Shown here: positions 51,595-61,214 of the stretch, one piece after another | Numbering within the stretch: position 1 is the first letter of the stretch | How the letters are laid out: each line of letters begins with the position of its first letter | Assembly: GCA_964599635.1 (NCBI GenBank) | Contig: CAZRGM010000009.1 | Span: forward strand, 1 to 64,000 | Length of the DNA: 64,000 nucleotides | Source of the DNA: WJMT01 sp964599635 | GTDB taxonomy: Bacteria; Acidobacteriota; Aminicenantia; Aminicenantales; Aminicenantaceae | Reading direction: 5' to 3' | Notes under the pieces: generated by a model | What the model was told of the DNA's origin: nothing | Databases searched by the model: none | The model's input: the letters and a program-made list of their open reading frames with translations, nothing else | Made by a program: the position numbers and the translations under genes

Positions 51595-52143
51595 TTATTC
51601 ATATCCATAAAACTTCAGCACATCATCCGCCACTCTCATTTCTCTTTTTAATTCAAAATATTTAGATTCAAATCTGGTTTTATAATGATGTCTCAAAACA
51701 ATGATCCCTCCCTGACTCAGCAAGTCTCTCTTATAAAGAACTTTTAAAGGGTCCCTCTCACCCACCATTAAATACGGAGGGTCCAGAAATATCAGGTCAA
51801 AGATTTTCTTTTCCTTTGACAGCATGATGACAGCCCGATTGAACTCTTTATGGACAACCCGGGTTGAATCTTCAGCATCACACCTCCTGATATTGGTCTT
51901 TATGGCTTTGATAGCCGGATAATAATCATCTACAAAGGTAACTTCCTTAGCTCCTCGGCTTAAAGCTTCAATTCCTAAGGACCCGGTTCCAGCAAAGCCA
52001 TCCAGAACAGAAATATCTGGAATATCCAAATGCACTATATTAAATAACACCTCCTTGAGTTTATGAGGTATCGGCCTGACTTTTTCATCCCGCACATGTC
52101 TAAGGCGCTTTCCTTTGTATTTTCCGCTTATAACCCGAATCAT
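51595..52143 (-). CDS. rsmD: 16S rRNA (guanine-N2)-methyltransferase RsmD
   Basis: 182 residues. Methylates G966 of 16S rRNA. Opens MIRVISGKYKGKRL and has RPIPHKLKEVLFNIV, the SAM site VLDGFAGTGSLGIEALSRGA, and the catalytic DPPY (DLIFLDPPYLM). A housekeeping gene inside the run between the peptide genes and the ABC transporter. A TTTATTCATAAAA repeat-tip-like sequence lies just upstream (52150). Confidence 0.93.
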   Translation of the reverse strand: MIRVISGKYKGKRLRHVRDEKVRPIPHKLKEVLFNIVHLDIPDISVLDGFAGTGSLGIEALSRGAKEVTFVDDYYPAIKAIKTNIRRCDAEDSTRVVHKEFNRAVIMLSKEKKIFDLIFLDPPYLMVGERDPLKVLYKRDLLSQGGIIVLRHHYKTRFESKYFELKREMRVADDVLKFYGYE

Positions 52144-52285
52144 TTTATCATGGTTTATTCATAAAATCAGTCTGCAACCTCTTCTCACATCTCCTGATTA
52201 TTTGTCTTTTCATTTATTGTCATTATATCAAGTTTATTCCTTTATTCTTATTTTGATTTCTTTTTCTTTGCAGACTGCAACCTCT

Positions 52286-52876
52286 TTAATAATAAAATAT
52301 GGCTTTCCCACTTTCCGTGCGGACATCTTTGATTCCATAGGGAAGTTCATACCAATCATTTAAAGTCGTATTTTCAGTTCCTTTGAATTTGGATGCTAAA
52401 TAAATCACAGTATCCAGCAGCACAGAGTCAACAGGTTCTTTATTCAGAAAAAGCTCTTGAATCACTAACCGGGCAGCGCCTTGTTTGACTTTAAGAATTC
52501 CATTAAAATAAAAGACCATTTTAGGGTTGAGCAGCAAAGGAAGATTTTGACCTTTGAATTGAAGCAGAACCTTTCCCTCAATTCTATTTTTATCAAATAA
52601 CTTCAATTTCAGCTCTTTCATCACATCTTCCTCTTGTTCAATCCTAAAAGCCAGATAGGAGTTAAGCTCGCTTTCACTGACCTTGACTTCCCGTAACGGA
52701 CCGGAATACTCGTTTTCCGCCTCTGATTGAACCTTTTCAATAAGCTCCAGAACTCTTAACACCTCATCAAGAGAATAATCGCTCTGAGCCAAGCTGATTT
52801 GTGGAACCATGAGGTTCAATATGAAACAGCAAACAGCCATTAAAGCATATAAGTGTCTAAAAAAATGGTTCATCAT
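52286..52876 (-). CDS. secreted hypothetical protein
   Basis: 196 residues. Signal peptide with hydrophobic core ALMAVCCFILNLMVPQISLA, cleavage likely after LAQ. The mature part is beta-rich (LREVKVSESELNSYLAFRI, RIEGKVLLQFKGQNLPLLLN), reminiscent of YpmS/DUF2140- or LmeA-like lipid-binding folds, but this is only a resemblance. It may be periplasmic. It starts 39 bases after the ABC permease gene and could share its transcript. Confidence 0.6.
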   Translation of the reverse strand: MMNHFFRHLYALMAVCCFILNLMVPQISLAQSDYSLDEVLRVLELIEKVQSEAENEYSGPLREVKVSESELNSYLAFRIEQEEDVMKELKLKLFDKNRIEGKVLLQFKGQNLPLLLNPKMVFYFNGILKVKQGAARLVIQELFLNKEPVDSVLLDTVIYLASKFKGTENTTLNDWYELPYGIKDVRTESGKAIFYY

Positions 52877-52914
52877 TCACTATCCCCTATTGACCATTCA
52901 CAATTCACCATTCT

Positions 52915-53736
52915 CTAATAATGAGTCAGAGTACCATCTTTTTTTGCTTTCTTCAATGCCAAACGGAACAAGGTGATACTTAAGGGGAAAAGAATCACGG
53001 CAAATATGAGTAAAGCCATGATATCTGGAAAAATCTCAGAAAAGGATGCTGAAGTAATCATGCTTTTCCTCAGCCCTTCTAAAGAATAAGTAATAGGAAG
53101 AAGATAAGATATCCATTTGATCCATGGAGGAAGGACCTGGATAGGAAAAAACACCCCACCCAGCAAGCCGGAAACACTTCCATAGATCCACGAAAAAGGA
53201 TTCCCTTTTTTATAAACCAGAATAAAGCAGGCTGATAATATTCCGATACTTAAAAAGCATAATGCGGTTAAAATAAAAGTTATGATAGCACCCGGCCAGT
53301 TAATCTTTTCTATCTGCATTCCAAAAACCCATACAGCCAGAATGATTTGAAACACGGTGGAAACCACAGAAAAGAGAAAATAATACAAAGAAGATCCAAA
53401 TAAAATCACAGGGAGACTGGTTCTGGAGACCAAAATCGCCTCCAAAGTCCCGGTAACCTGAGCCTGCCGAATTATGGCTGGAAGATGCTCCTGGAACACA
53501 GCCAGAAGGCCTGAAAAGGCAATCCCTATGATCACAAAAGAAAAATAATCCCCTCCATAAGCATCCAGAACAGAAGAACTGTTCGGTGATATTAATTTCG
53601 AAATAAAGAAAAAGGTGGCAGAAGAGAGGAAAATTCCGATAAAAGAGGCAATAAATGAAAATTTATAGCTGGCCTCCTCTAAAAAATCCCGCTTTAAAAA
53701 GGCATAAAGCTTCTCTATGAGCGCCACTGAAATCAT
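52915..53736 (-). CDS. ABC-2 type transporter permease
   Basis: 273 residues with six predicted transmembrane helices (from FIASFIGIFLSSATFFFIS to ILFPLSITLFRLAL) and the ABC-2 family pattern PNSSS...GDYFSFVIIGIAFSGLL. It exports an unknown substrate with the ATPase encoded upstream; the genes overlap by four bases (ATGA). ABC-2 systems export polysaccharides, lipids or natural products. Located between the peptide locus and an exopolysaccharide operon, so either could supply cargo. Confidence 0.88.
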   Translation of the reverse strand: MISVALIEKLYAFLKRDFLEEASYKFSFIASFIGIFLSSATFFFISKLISPNSSSVLDAYGGDYFSFVIIGIAFSGLLAVFQEHLPAIIRQAQVTGTLEAILVSRTSLPVILFGSSLYYFLFSVVSTVFQIILAVWVFGMQIEKINWPGAIITFILTALCFLSIGILSACFILVYKKGNPFSWIYGSVSGLLGGVFFPIQVLPPWIKWISYLLPITYSLEGLRKSMITSASFSEIFPDIMALLIFAVILFPLSITLFRLALKKAKKDGTLTHY

Positions 53737-54539
53737 CTCCCAAAACTTTCATGGTCTGCTGCAGCCTTTTTGACCGCTTTTTCATAGACCTGGTGTAGAG
53801 AATTTTTCCCTTGTTCTGTCAAGCTGGATACCGATCCTTGAGCCATGACCTGTCCCTCTACAATAATGGCTAAAGTGTGTGCAAAGTCCTGGGCTTCTTT
53901 CAGGTCATGAGTGGCCCAGAATACCGTCTTGCCTTGATTTTCAACCATCTCTTTTCTCAAAAACTTTCTTATGTTTTGGGCAGCTAGTGGATCCAAACTT
54001 CTCGTGGGTTCGTCAACAAATAAAATCTCTGGGTCTGTGAGGAGGGCTCTTGCAATGGCCATCATTTGCCTCATACCTGTGGAATAAGTATTGAACCTTT
54101 GCTCAGCAGCTTTTTTCATTCCCACAAGATCTAAAACTTCCTGAATAATCTTCCTTCTTTTTGATGAAGGTATACTATTCAAAGCCGCAAAAAAATCCAG
54201 ATTCTGCAGACCCGTCAGCCTCCAATAAAAACTTCTCTCCTCACTTAAGGCAAAACCAATGTGTTTTTTGACCTCATCTGTTTCATGCTCCAAGTCACAG
54301 CCTTTGATGAAAACTTTTCCCTCATCAGGCAGCACAAGGGTTGAAAGAATCTTAATGAGAGTGGTCTTCCCGGCTCCATTAGGACCCATTAAACAAAAGC
54401 ACTGACCCGATTCCACTTCTAAATCCACCCCTCTTAAAGCTGTGGTCCATTTCCTTGCTAAAGGATGGAACAAAAGCTCTCTGTAACCTTTGACCACAGG
54501 ATAGACTTTTTTGAGAGATCTTACTTCTACAGCCTTCAT
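53733..54539 (-). CDS. ABC transporter ATP-binding protein
   Basis: About 268 residues from the ATG at 54539, which has AGGA seven bases upstream; the frame opens at TTG 54557. Walker A GPNGAGKTTL, signature YSTGMRQMMAIARAL (variant of LSGGQ), Walker B EILFVDEPTRSLDP and the His switch FWATHDLKE are all present. Partner of the downstream ABC-2 permease. It starts five bases after the nucleotidyltransferase stop, so the three genes form one unit. Confidence 0.92.
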   Translation of the reverse strand: MKAVEVRSLKKVYPVVKGYRELLFHPLARKWTTALRGVDLEVESGQCFCLMGPNGAGKTTLIKILSTLVLPDEGKVFIKGCDLEHETDEVKKHIGFALSEERSFYWRLTGLQNLDFFAALNSIPSSKRRKIIQEVLDLVGMKKAAEQRFNTYSTGMRQMMAIARALLTDPEILFVDEPTRSLDPLAAQNIRKFLRKEMVENQGKTVFWATHDLKEAQDFAHTLAIIVEGQVMAQGSVSSLTEQGKNSLHQVYEKAVKKAAADHESFGR

Positions 54540-54543
54540 CTTC

Positions 54544-55719
54544 TTATCCTGTCTCAATCAATCTTCTAAAAATAAGATATAGGGGTCTCCAGAAACGCCA
54601 TAGATAATGAAGCCCCATTTTATACGAATGGGGAGAAATCCCATAATAAAAAGAGACCCAGGAACGGGGGGGAAAGAAAAAATTATAGAGTGCTTGAATA
54701 AATGGGCCTATTCTTCTCCTGTTCAGCACTGAAAAAAAAGTAGGAGCATGCATGGGAAACAGAAGCTTCTGTTGTCTGGACTTCACCAAATCTTGAGGCC
54801 AAAAAAAATGAAGCAGTCTTAGGTTCAGAGAAGAAATAGAAAATCGGCTTATGATATTCTCTGAAACTGTATTGGGCCAAAATTCATTCACCAGATGCAG
54901 CCCATAGTAAACAGACGCTTCTATTTTCTCTCTCCTGCATATATCCAAGACCTTATTCCAGTTCAATTTATAGATAGAAATCATTTCTGCTATGTCTGTA
55001 AACCAATCCAACCGAGAATAAGAATGCTGCTGGGAATGAAGACAAAGAAGGCAAAGCTCATATTCAGGCGAAAGAATCTGAGCCGGAGAACCCTCTATGT
55101 CAATTTTCTGTATGCTTCTCCAAAGATCCTCCCTCATTGAAAACGGCATATGAAGACCCGGAAAATTATAATGAAGTTCCAGCTCAAGCTTTCCTTTTCT
55201 GTAGACAGGGCGGTAGGTCCAAAATATTTTCTCCCGCTCACTCAATTCACGACTGATATGCTCACCGGCTGCCTGAACAAAACCCAATCCTCGGAGTAAT
55301 TCTTGAAATTCAGTTCTTTGGGAAGAATCAAGAAAAAGATCAACATCAATAAAAAATCTCAACCCAATATCTTTATAAAGCGTTTTTGCCAGCCTGGGCC
55401 CCTTCACTAACGCCACCCTCATTCCTGAATTCTCGATAGAATCCAGAACTGGTTTCAGCGCGTTGAGAAGATATAGATTCCGACCAAAATTTGTTATGTA
55501 TATTCGATTGAGCTGACTGACAATCTCATCCGGAACTTTGTCTTCATACACCTTCAGATTTCGGTATAAAAGAGGGGAAACATTTTCTTTCTGAGCTCTT
55601 TTCAGAAGCTCATGCCAGTCCAAATCTTTATTTAATATTTGCTTGAATTCAGACTTTTGACTTGGATTCAGTTTGATCCTTGAGCCTAAAATAAGAAGCT
55701 TGACTTCAGGAGATAACAT
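54544..55719 (-). CDS. nucleotidyltransferase-family protein (PF14907-like)
   Basis: 391 residues. LLKRAQKENVSPLLYRNLK, then VALVKGPRLAKTLYKDIGLR and FFIDVDLFLDSS show the KG...D.D pattern of the uncharacterised nucleotidyltransferase family PF14907. These proteins often occur with HprK-like kinases and PqqD-like proteins in lasso-peptide and polysaccharide loci. Here the kinase and PqqD-like genes lie 4-7 kb downstream on the same strand. The substrate is unknown. First gene of the unit with the ABC transporter; the upstream gap holds a repeat. Confidence 0.75.
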   Translation of the reverse strand: MLSPEVKLLILGSRIKLNPSQKSEFKQILNKDLDWHELLKRAQKENVSPLLYRNLKVYEDKVPDEIVSQLNRIYITNFGRNLYLLNALKPVLDSIENSGMRVALVKGPRLAKTLYKDIGLRFFIDVDLFLDSSQRTEFQELLRGLGFVQAAGEHISRELSEREKIFWTYRPVYRKGKLELELHYNFPGLHMPFSMREDLWRSIQKIDIEGSPAQILSPEYELCLLCLHSQQHSYSRLDWFTDIAEMISIYKLNWNKVLDICRREKIEASVYYGLHLVNEFWPNTVSENIISRFSISSLNLRLLHFFWPQDLVKSRQQKLLFPMHAPTFFSVLNRRRIGPFIQALYNFFFPPRSWVSFYYGISPHSYKMGLHYLWRFWRPLYLIFRRLIETG

Positions 55720-55798
55720 TCGTGCTCAAATTAGTAAAATAATGAATAATGAATGGTAAATTGTGAATGGATTTCTAGCGTTTTAGAACGTTTAATTT

Positions 55799-56054
55799 AA
55801 CCTGACCTATTCATAAAAAAATGGCGATGTTTTCATAATTCATTTATTCTCAACGATATACAGGACTTTTTCAAGAACAATTTCTTGAACATTTTTTCTG
55901 TTTGTATTTTAATTTTAATCGCCATTTTTTTACCTTAAAGGCGAGCCGATCTCACGGCATCTTCTTCGTACCAGGGCATTCGTAGTGAAGTACCACGACT
56001 TCATGCCCCGTGCCTCGCATCTGCAGCAATCTCGGCTCGTGAATAATCCAGGTT
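55799..56054. repeat. ~257-bp dispersed repeat element, copy B
   Basis: Begins AACCTGACCTATTCATAAAA and ends GTGAATAATCCAGGTT. Clearly homologous to copy A across its length, best at both ends, the ATGGCGATG/ATCGCCAT inverted pair and the AGGCGAGCCGATCT block. The segment GGGCATTCGTAGTGAAGT with ACGACTTCATGCCC could pair. It sits between the peptide/export unit and the exopolysaccharide operon (gap 55720-56073). Confidence 0.75.
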
Positions 56055-56073
56055 TAAATCAAATGATTAGATC

Positions 56074-56892
56074 TTATTTCCTTATAGGTGACACATCATC
56101 TGGTTCATCATCAGGCTCATTGAGAGTGACCCCCCCTATGACTAAAGCAAGTCCCACAGGAATCAAAAATATAGGGACAAGTCCTTTTCTTTTCACCAGA
56201 TAAACCAAGTCTCCGGGAGCCACATCTTCTTCCATATAGATAGCGACAATCTGTCCTTCTGTGGCTTTCTTAATGGGCTCGTCATTCAGGGTCAGAATTT
56301 TAACATATTGATAGAAATCAGTTTCAGGTTCATCCTCGTCAGGTGTTAGGATATGTATCTCATCATCTTTCCACAGCTCTATTTCTTCATCTTCTTCCTC
56401 ATAGGTCATAATCTCTACGGTGGCTATCTGGGTATTTGGTTCATAAGAAATAACCAGGCCTACTAATTTTTCTCCCTCGTCGTTTCTAGCCTCAAACTTC
56501 TGTCCTGCCGCCTCTTGGCTTCCCTTGGTAAAAGTCTTCAGGGTTACAGATATTTTTCCTGTCTTTCCTGATCGGATCCCCACCAAATTTTCTGCGTTGT
56601 ACCCACCATTCTCAGATTCAACCCCCAAGATATAAAGGCCTTTCTCTATTTTCTCGACTTTAAACACTCCATGATCGTCAGTTCCGGTGCTTTGATAAAC
56701 GTCACCCGATGAAACATTCCTGAGAGTGACTAAGGCTCCTTTAACAGGAGTTGTCCCGTCCTCACTAAAAATGAATCCCGTTAGGCTTCCTGTTTCTGGG
56801 CTCCCCGCTTTGGCTATATTGGGAAGGTACAAAACAACAAGAGATAAACACAATAGGATTGATGTTAATTTTTTATAGGCGCCTCTATTCAT
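56074..56892 (-). CDS. secreted carboxypeptidase-regulatory-like domain protein
   Basis: 272 residues. Signal peptide (to about AKAG, residue 30), a CarboxypepD_reg-type beta-sandwich (GSLTGFIFSEDGTTPVKGALVTL ... GLYILGVE, residues 35-120), an acidic middle region (YEEEDEEIELWKDDEIHIL), and a C-terminal hydrophobic helix (IFLIPVGLALVIGGVTL) near the end that could anchor it. Exported, no enzyme motif. It is the last gene of the exopolysaccharide run and may be a structural or surface component. Confidence 0.7.
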   Translation of the reverse strand: MNRGAYKKLTSILLCLSLVVLYLPNIAKAGSPETGSLTGFIFSEDGTTPVKGALVTLRNVSSGDVYQSTGTDDHGVFKVEKIEKGLYILGVESENGGYNAENLVGIRSGKTGKISVTLKTFTKGSQEAAGQKFEARNDEGEKLVGLVISYEPNTQIATVEIMTYEEEDEEIELWKDDEIHILTPDEDEPETDFYQYVKILTLNDEPIKKATEGQIVAIYMEEDVAPGDLVYLVKRKGLVPIFLIPVGLALVIGGVTLNEPDDEPDDVSPIRK

Positions 56893-57016
56893 ATTTCCTC
56901 CTTAAGGTATATTTAATATAGACATAACAAATGTATTTGTCAATAAATTTTTTACATATTACCCATATATTCTCTATGACTTATAAGCCTACTATGCCCA
57001 TTAATCAGCCACCGTT

Positions 57017-58693
57017 TTATCCATTGTCTTTAACTATCCTCACAATTTCAATTTCTCTATTAATGGGTTTCAGCTCTAGAATATTTTCCCCTCTTTTGGT
57101 CATAAGTTCCAATCCTGAAATGCGGCCCTCATGGGCAACCTGTTCATCAATGACTCTCCCATTCAAAAAAACAGCCAACAAAGGACTCACCGAATCTTTT
57201 TTCAGTTCAATATTGATAAAAATAGGTGACTCTTCAGCAAATAAAAGAGGAACTCCGTAGGTCTCCCCTTTTTTTATCTTTTTATGGCCAAATGACATTA
57301 TCTCCGGCATCAAAACTTTAGAAAGCCTCTCATCAATCTCTTTAATTTTTTCGATATCATTAAGACGCTCATAATTCTTATGCATTCTCAACAGGATCTC
57401 CACATTTTGAGGATCTCTATCCAGTGCTTTTCTATAAAAATCACCCGCATCATAAACAAAGTCTACAGCCTGATAAGAATCACCCACTATTTGCAAAAGT
57501 TTTACCAAATCGTCATGAGATCCAAAATCTCCGGAAAATAGAAGGCTCTCTACTTTGTCTCTTTGCTGAATGACTTCTCTGTATCGATGCTGTTTGAAAT
57601 CAAATACGATACTGAAATAAAGGCGGGAAAAACTCTCGCTTCCTCCGGGTATGACTTCAAGTAAATTTCGGCCCCTCAAAAATCCTTCTAACTCCTCGAT
57701 CTCCGCATCTTCATTTTCCATCTCTAAGTAAGTTTTGAGATGATTCTCCGCACCCTTCAATCCTTCAGACCTCTGAATTTCTAATTTTATCAGTCCCAAA
57801 AGAACTGATTTTTTGGTTTCGATAAGCTCTTTCTCCTCTATTAATTTTTCTCCGGTTAGGGATTGATAAAATTTTATATGGTTGAGCTGTCTCAAGCTGG
57901 ATGAAAGATGACTTAAAGCATTTTTCATATGATAAATTCTGGCTTCATCCTGACCTTTATGGTAAAGATCTCTGGCTCTTTCATACTCCATGCTTTCAGC
58001 TTTTGAAAGCTTATCCAGCCTTTCACTCAGGTTGAGAGATCTTCCTCCTAAAAAATCAGCATACAGGCGAAATGCTTCAGCTTCTCGAGGAAGGATCTGA
58101 TTCATAACGGAATAGTCTTCAACATAAACCGCCCACACATGCATCACATCCATTAATCCCTGTCTTCCTTTGGCATCAATAACATCTTTCATCATCTTGA
58201 CAACATACTTTTTATCTTCTCCCTTTAATTCTTCCCAATTCTGCATCATTATCTTTCCTATCTCAAAATAAGCCTCTTCATCAAATGTGGTCAAAAGGGC
58301 CGCCTTTTTATACTGGTCATAATAATCGATCTCAACAGGTTGAAAATAATTCATATAAGAAAGTGCCTGGGCAAGGCGAAAATGAGCCGCATAGGACCCT
58401 GGATTTAAGCGGACTGCCTGAATAAAATTCTGTATCGATGTATTCAGATTCTCGTTTCCTTGGGGCCCATTTCCAGCATCCTTCACTCCTCTTTCGAAAT
58501 AAGTCTTTCCCAGTTCATAATACACTTTATCATTGAAAGGATTTAACTGCTGAGACTTCTTGAGAATAAAGATCCTTTTTTCTGAATCAAGAGTCCTTTC
58601 CCCTTTATAATAGAGATGCACACTCCAGTACATATAGAAATTGATCGCCATCAGAAGCAAAATCCCAACGATTAAAGCCGTTTTTTTTTGCAT
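57017..58693 (-). CDS. TPR-type protein of the exopolysaccharide operon
   Basis: 558 residues. N-terminal membrane anchor (TALIVGILLLMAINFYMYW), then helical repeats of tetratricopeptide type, clearest at SKRIFILKKSQQLNPFNDKVYYELGK-like positions 38-70, a second near 85-115 (LNPGSYAAHFRLAQAL) and one near 405-440 (YRKALDRDPQNVEILLRMHK). The last 80 residues are beta-rich. TPR proteins of this type commonly accompany O-antigen ligase-like Wzy/WaaL genes, and this one is directly downstream of such a gene, apart from a repeat-filled 181-base gap. Confidence 0.75.
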   Translation of the reverse strand: MQKKTALIVGILLLMAINFYMYWSVHLYYKGERTLDSEKRIFILKKSQQLNPFNDKVYYELGKTYFERGVKDAGNGPQGNENLNTSIQNFIQAVRLNPGSYAAHFRLAQALSYMNYFQPVEIDYYDQYKKAALLTTFDEEAYFEIGKIMMQNWEELKGEDKKYVVKMMKDVIDAKGRQGLMDVMHVWAVYVEDYSVMNQILPREAEAFRLYADFLGGRSLNLSERLDKLSKAESMEYERARDLYHKGQDEARIYHMKNALSHLSSSLRQLNHIKFYQSLTGEKLIEEKELIETKKSVLLGLIKLEIQRSEGLKGAENHLKTYLEMENEDAEIEELEGFLRGRNLLEVIPGGSESFSRLYFSIVFDFKQHRYREVIQQRDKVESLLFSGDFGSHDDLVKLLQIVGDSYQAVDFVYDAGDFYRKALDRDPQNVEILLRMHKNYERLNDIEKIKEIDERLSKVLMPEIMSFGHKKIKKGETYGVPLLFAEESPIFINIELKKDSVSPLLAVFLNGRVIDEQVAHEGRISGLELMTKRGENILELKPINREIEIVRIVKDNG

Positions 58694-58737
58694 AACTTTT
58701 TCTTATTTTAAAATATCTGCAATCCTTTTCTCTTCAG

Positions 58738-58866
58738 CTCTTTAGAGGAGAGCGAAGCCCGAACGGGAGAGAGACTCCTCGATGGGGAATCGAACGGGTG
58801 ACGAATCCTCTGTTTTTTCCCCTTTAAATTTTTTGTGGAGCGCAAACCATGCCTATATTTCATAAA
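58738..58866. repeat. family-3 repeat with degenerate family-2 end
   Basis: CTCTTTAGAGGAGAGCGAAG through GGGTGACGAATCC matches 33617-33688 with about five differences in 72 bases. It is followed by CATGCCTATATTTCAT, a degenerate family-2 right end. It separates the O-antigen ligase gene from the TPR gene. Confidence 0.65.
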
Positions 58867-58874
58867 AATCATCT

Positions 58875-60356
58875 TTATTTCCGATTCAGCACCCAACACA
58901 GCGATACAATCACTGTAAAAAGAACCATATTAGCCGGGATATGAAGATTAAAATCTGTAAAGGAGTGAACGGCGATCACCGCTAAAGACACAAAACATCC
59001 CATACTCAATCCCTTAATCCAGAGGTCGGCTCTTTTTTTCCAGCGAGAAAAAGACCAAAACACCAAGGAGAGTATCCCCCCTGCGAGAAAACAAAATCCG
59101 ATCAACCCCAATTCAGATAAATATTCCAAATAATCATTATGGGCATGCCTTAGAAACCCATATAACCCAATAGATTCATAAGCAGGGTAAACAGCAGAGA
59201 ATGTTCCCAATCCTGTCCCAAAAACAGGGAAATCCCGGACCATTTCCATTGTGTTCGCCCAGTACTGAGGCCTCTGGCCTCCGGGAAGCCCCTCTTTGGC
59301 AAATCTCTCCATAGTGGCATCAATACCTGCATAGATAACAAACAGTATGATAAAAATAAACAAAATCTGGAGAAATTTCCTTAATCCGGTTCTGGATACA
59401 GGTCCTTCTCGGAAATAGAACACAGACAAGTGAAAAAATACAAGAATCATCACGATAAGAGAAAGCAAAGCTGAGCGGGAGCGTGATAAAATAAGACCCA
59501 CTGTCAAGAAAATCACCAATGCTCCCAGAACCAAATTCAGCGCAAATCTTTTTTCTCCAAAAAGAGCCATCTTTTCTTTAAATATCTTCCCAGCCTTTAA
59601 CATCAAATCCATTCTCGAAATGATCAGTCCTATGACCAAGGGAATGATCATCTCCAGATAGCCCGTGAAGTGATTCTGGTTTACAAAAGTCCCGGTCACC
59701 GCATGAAGACTAATCTCTTTTTTATAAAAAAGGATCCGAGGGTTATCCCGATATAACTCGAACATTCCATAAAAAGCCTCAAAAAAACCCATAGCTAAAA
59801 TCACATAAAAAATACGTTTGATTTGAGTCCTTTTGACTACATTCTTTATAACCAGAAATCCCAAAATCACGTAAGCCAAAAGTTCCATCCCTTCCTGAAA
59901 GGTTTGAAAAGGAAATAACGAAAGGCTCATAAATTTTTCCCCTTGAACTCCCAGAGAAAATATCTCTCGAAAATGGTAAGTTTCCGGGCTTATTATTTTG
60001 GCCAGAAATGCAGGAAGAGGGATCATCTGAAAAATCAAATATAAGAAAAAACCACCAAAAAAATATTGAATTCGCTTTCTAACCAACGGCTGTCCGAGAG
60101 GAAGGATAGGCTTGTACTTCATCAACACATAGGCTCCCAGCATCACGAAAACAGCCATTTCTATGACCAGAATGCTCCATTCATAAACAGAAGCCGCAGC
60201 CAGAGGAGAAAAAATGAGTACCCCCAAAATCCCATATTCAATAATTTTGGAACAGACTCGGTCCATTTTTGTGCCTAAAAACCCAACAGCTTTTTTAGAT
60301 TTTTTTTCTAGCCGTGGTTTGATCCAGACATTATCTGCTGGCGTGAATCTGATCAT
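58875..60356 (-). CDS. O-antigen ligase/Wzy-like membrane protein
   Basis: 493 residues, about 11-12 transmembrane segments. Contains the Wzy_C region: SRSRSALLSLIVMILVFF, then FPVFGTGLGTFSAVYPAYE and HAHNDYLEYLSELGLIGF with the conserved histidines. Members ligate or polymerise undecaprenyl-linked glycans on the periplasmic face. Its ATG overlaps the phosphatase stop (TAATG), so the two are translationally coupled. An extended basic N-terminus precedes the first helix. Confidence 0.85.
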   Translation of the reverse strand: MIRFTPADNVWIKPRLEKKSKKAVGFLGTKMDRVCSKIIEYGILGVLIFSPLAAASVYEWSILVIEMAVFVMLGAYVLMKYKPILPLGQPLVRKRIQYFFGGFFLYLIFQMIPLPAFLAKIISPETYHFREIFSLGVQGEKFMSLSLFPFQTFQEGMELLAYVILGFLVIKNVVKRTQIKRIFYVILAMGFFEAFYGMFELYRDNPRILFYKKEISLHAVTGTFVNQNHFTGYLEMIIPLVIGLIISRMDLMLKAGKIFKEKMALFGEKRFALNLVLGALVIFLTVGLILSRSRSALLSLIVMILVFFHLSVFYFREGPVSRTGLRKFLQILFIFIILFVIYAGIDATMERFAKEGLPGGQRPQYWANTMEMVRDFPVFGTGLGTFSAVYPAYESIGLYGFLRHAHNDYLEYLSELGLIGFCFLAGGILSLVFWSFSRWKKRADLWIKGLSMGCFVSLAVIAVHSFTDFNLHIPANMVLFTVIVSLCWVLNRK

Positions 60357-61162
60357 TATTTCTTTTTTATAAAGGAAGGAAGTTTGATCTTAAATGCTTT
60401 TCTTTCTGCCTGAGCCTCCCGAGGTTCGGGGATGAAAGAAATCTCTCTATCTTCAATCACACACAGGGGATTGTCCTCAACCAGAGCTCTAGCCTTTTCT
60501 TCTCCAATGATTTCTTGAACCTTTTTTAGGGCATCAGAAAGTCTTGGAAGAATAACCCAAGTGTTGTGACAATCCGTAGCGAGGAAATGGACATAGCCTA
60601 ATTCAAGAAATCGAAATACAGTTTCCTGAACCTGAGTACCGTAAATTCCATTAAAGCTTCCCTGATTCACCTGACAAAGTGCACCCATTTGAAGGAGTTC
60701 ATACATAAAGTTCGGGCTGTGTCTAAATACAGAATTTCTTTCCGGATGAGCAATAATTGGCACAATCCCTTCAGACATAAGCTCAAAAATCAGATCTTTG
60801 ACTCCCGCAAAAACATGATCTGAGGGAAACTCAATAAACATATAGCGGCTTTGATTGAGAACCAAAAATCGGCGGTTCATCCTGATCTCATCCATGAGAT
60901 TATGAGAAACATGGACTTCTGCGCCAGAAAAAATCTCAAGGGGAATATTATTTTCTTTGAGGGCATGCCTGAATTGGCTCTTGGCTTCTTCAATCTCATC
61001 ATAGCCCGCTGCAGAATAACTGCCTCGGAATAGATGAGGTGTGGCAATCATCTTTTCAATTCCATCATCCACAGCCATCCGTGCCATTTCTAAGGCTGTT
61101 TTCATATCTTTGGCTCCGTCATCCACTCCAGGAAGGATATGAGAATGAATATCAATCATCAT
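60356..61162 (-). CDS. PHP-type capsular polysaccharide tyrosine phosphatase (CpsB/YwqE family)
   Basis: 268 residues. PHP metal site: MIDIHSHILPGVDDGAKD at the N-terminus, ATPHLF, IIAHPERN and ATDCHN near residue 195, in the order of CpsB/YwqE. These manganese-dependent phosphatases dephosphorylate the cognate BY-kinase, which is encoded just upstream. The C-terminus ends in a basic KIKLPSFIKKK tail. It lies between the kinase (53 bases away) and the ligase (overlapping). Confidence 0.9.
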   Translation of the reverse strand: MMIDIHSHILPGVDDGAKDMKTALEMARMAVDDGIEKMIATPHLFRGSYSAAGYDEIEEAKSQFRHALKENNIPLEIFSGAEVHVSHNLMDEIRMNRRFLVLNQSRYMFIEFPSDHVFAGVKDLIFELMSEGIVPIIAHPERNSVFRHSPNFMYELLQMGALCQVNQGSFNGIYGTQVQETVFRFLELGYVHFLATDCHNTWVILPRLSDALKKVQEIIGEEKARALVEDNPLCVIEDREISFIPEPREAQAERKAFKIKLPSFIKKK

Positions 61163-61214
61163 AACTCACGATTCTCCATTTTCTATCTTCCATTCACAAT
61201 TCCCCATCCCCTAT

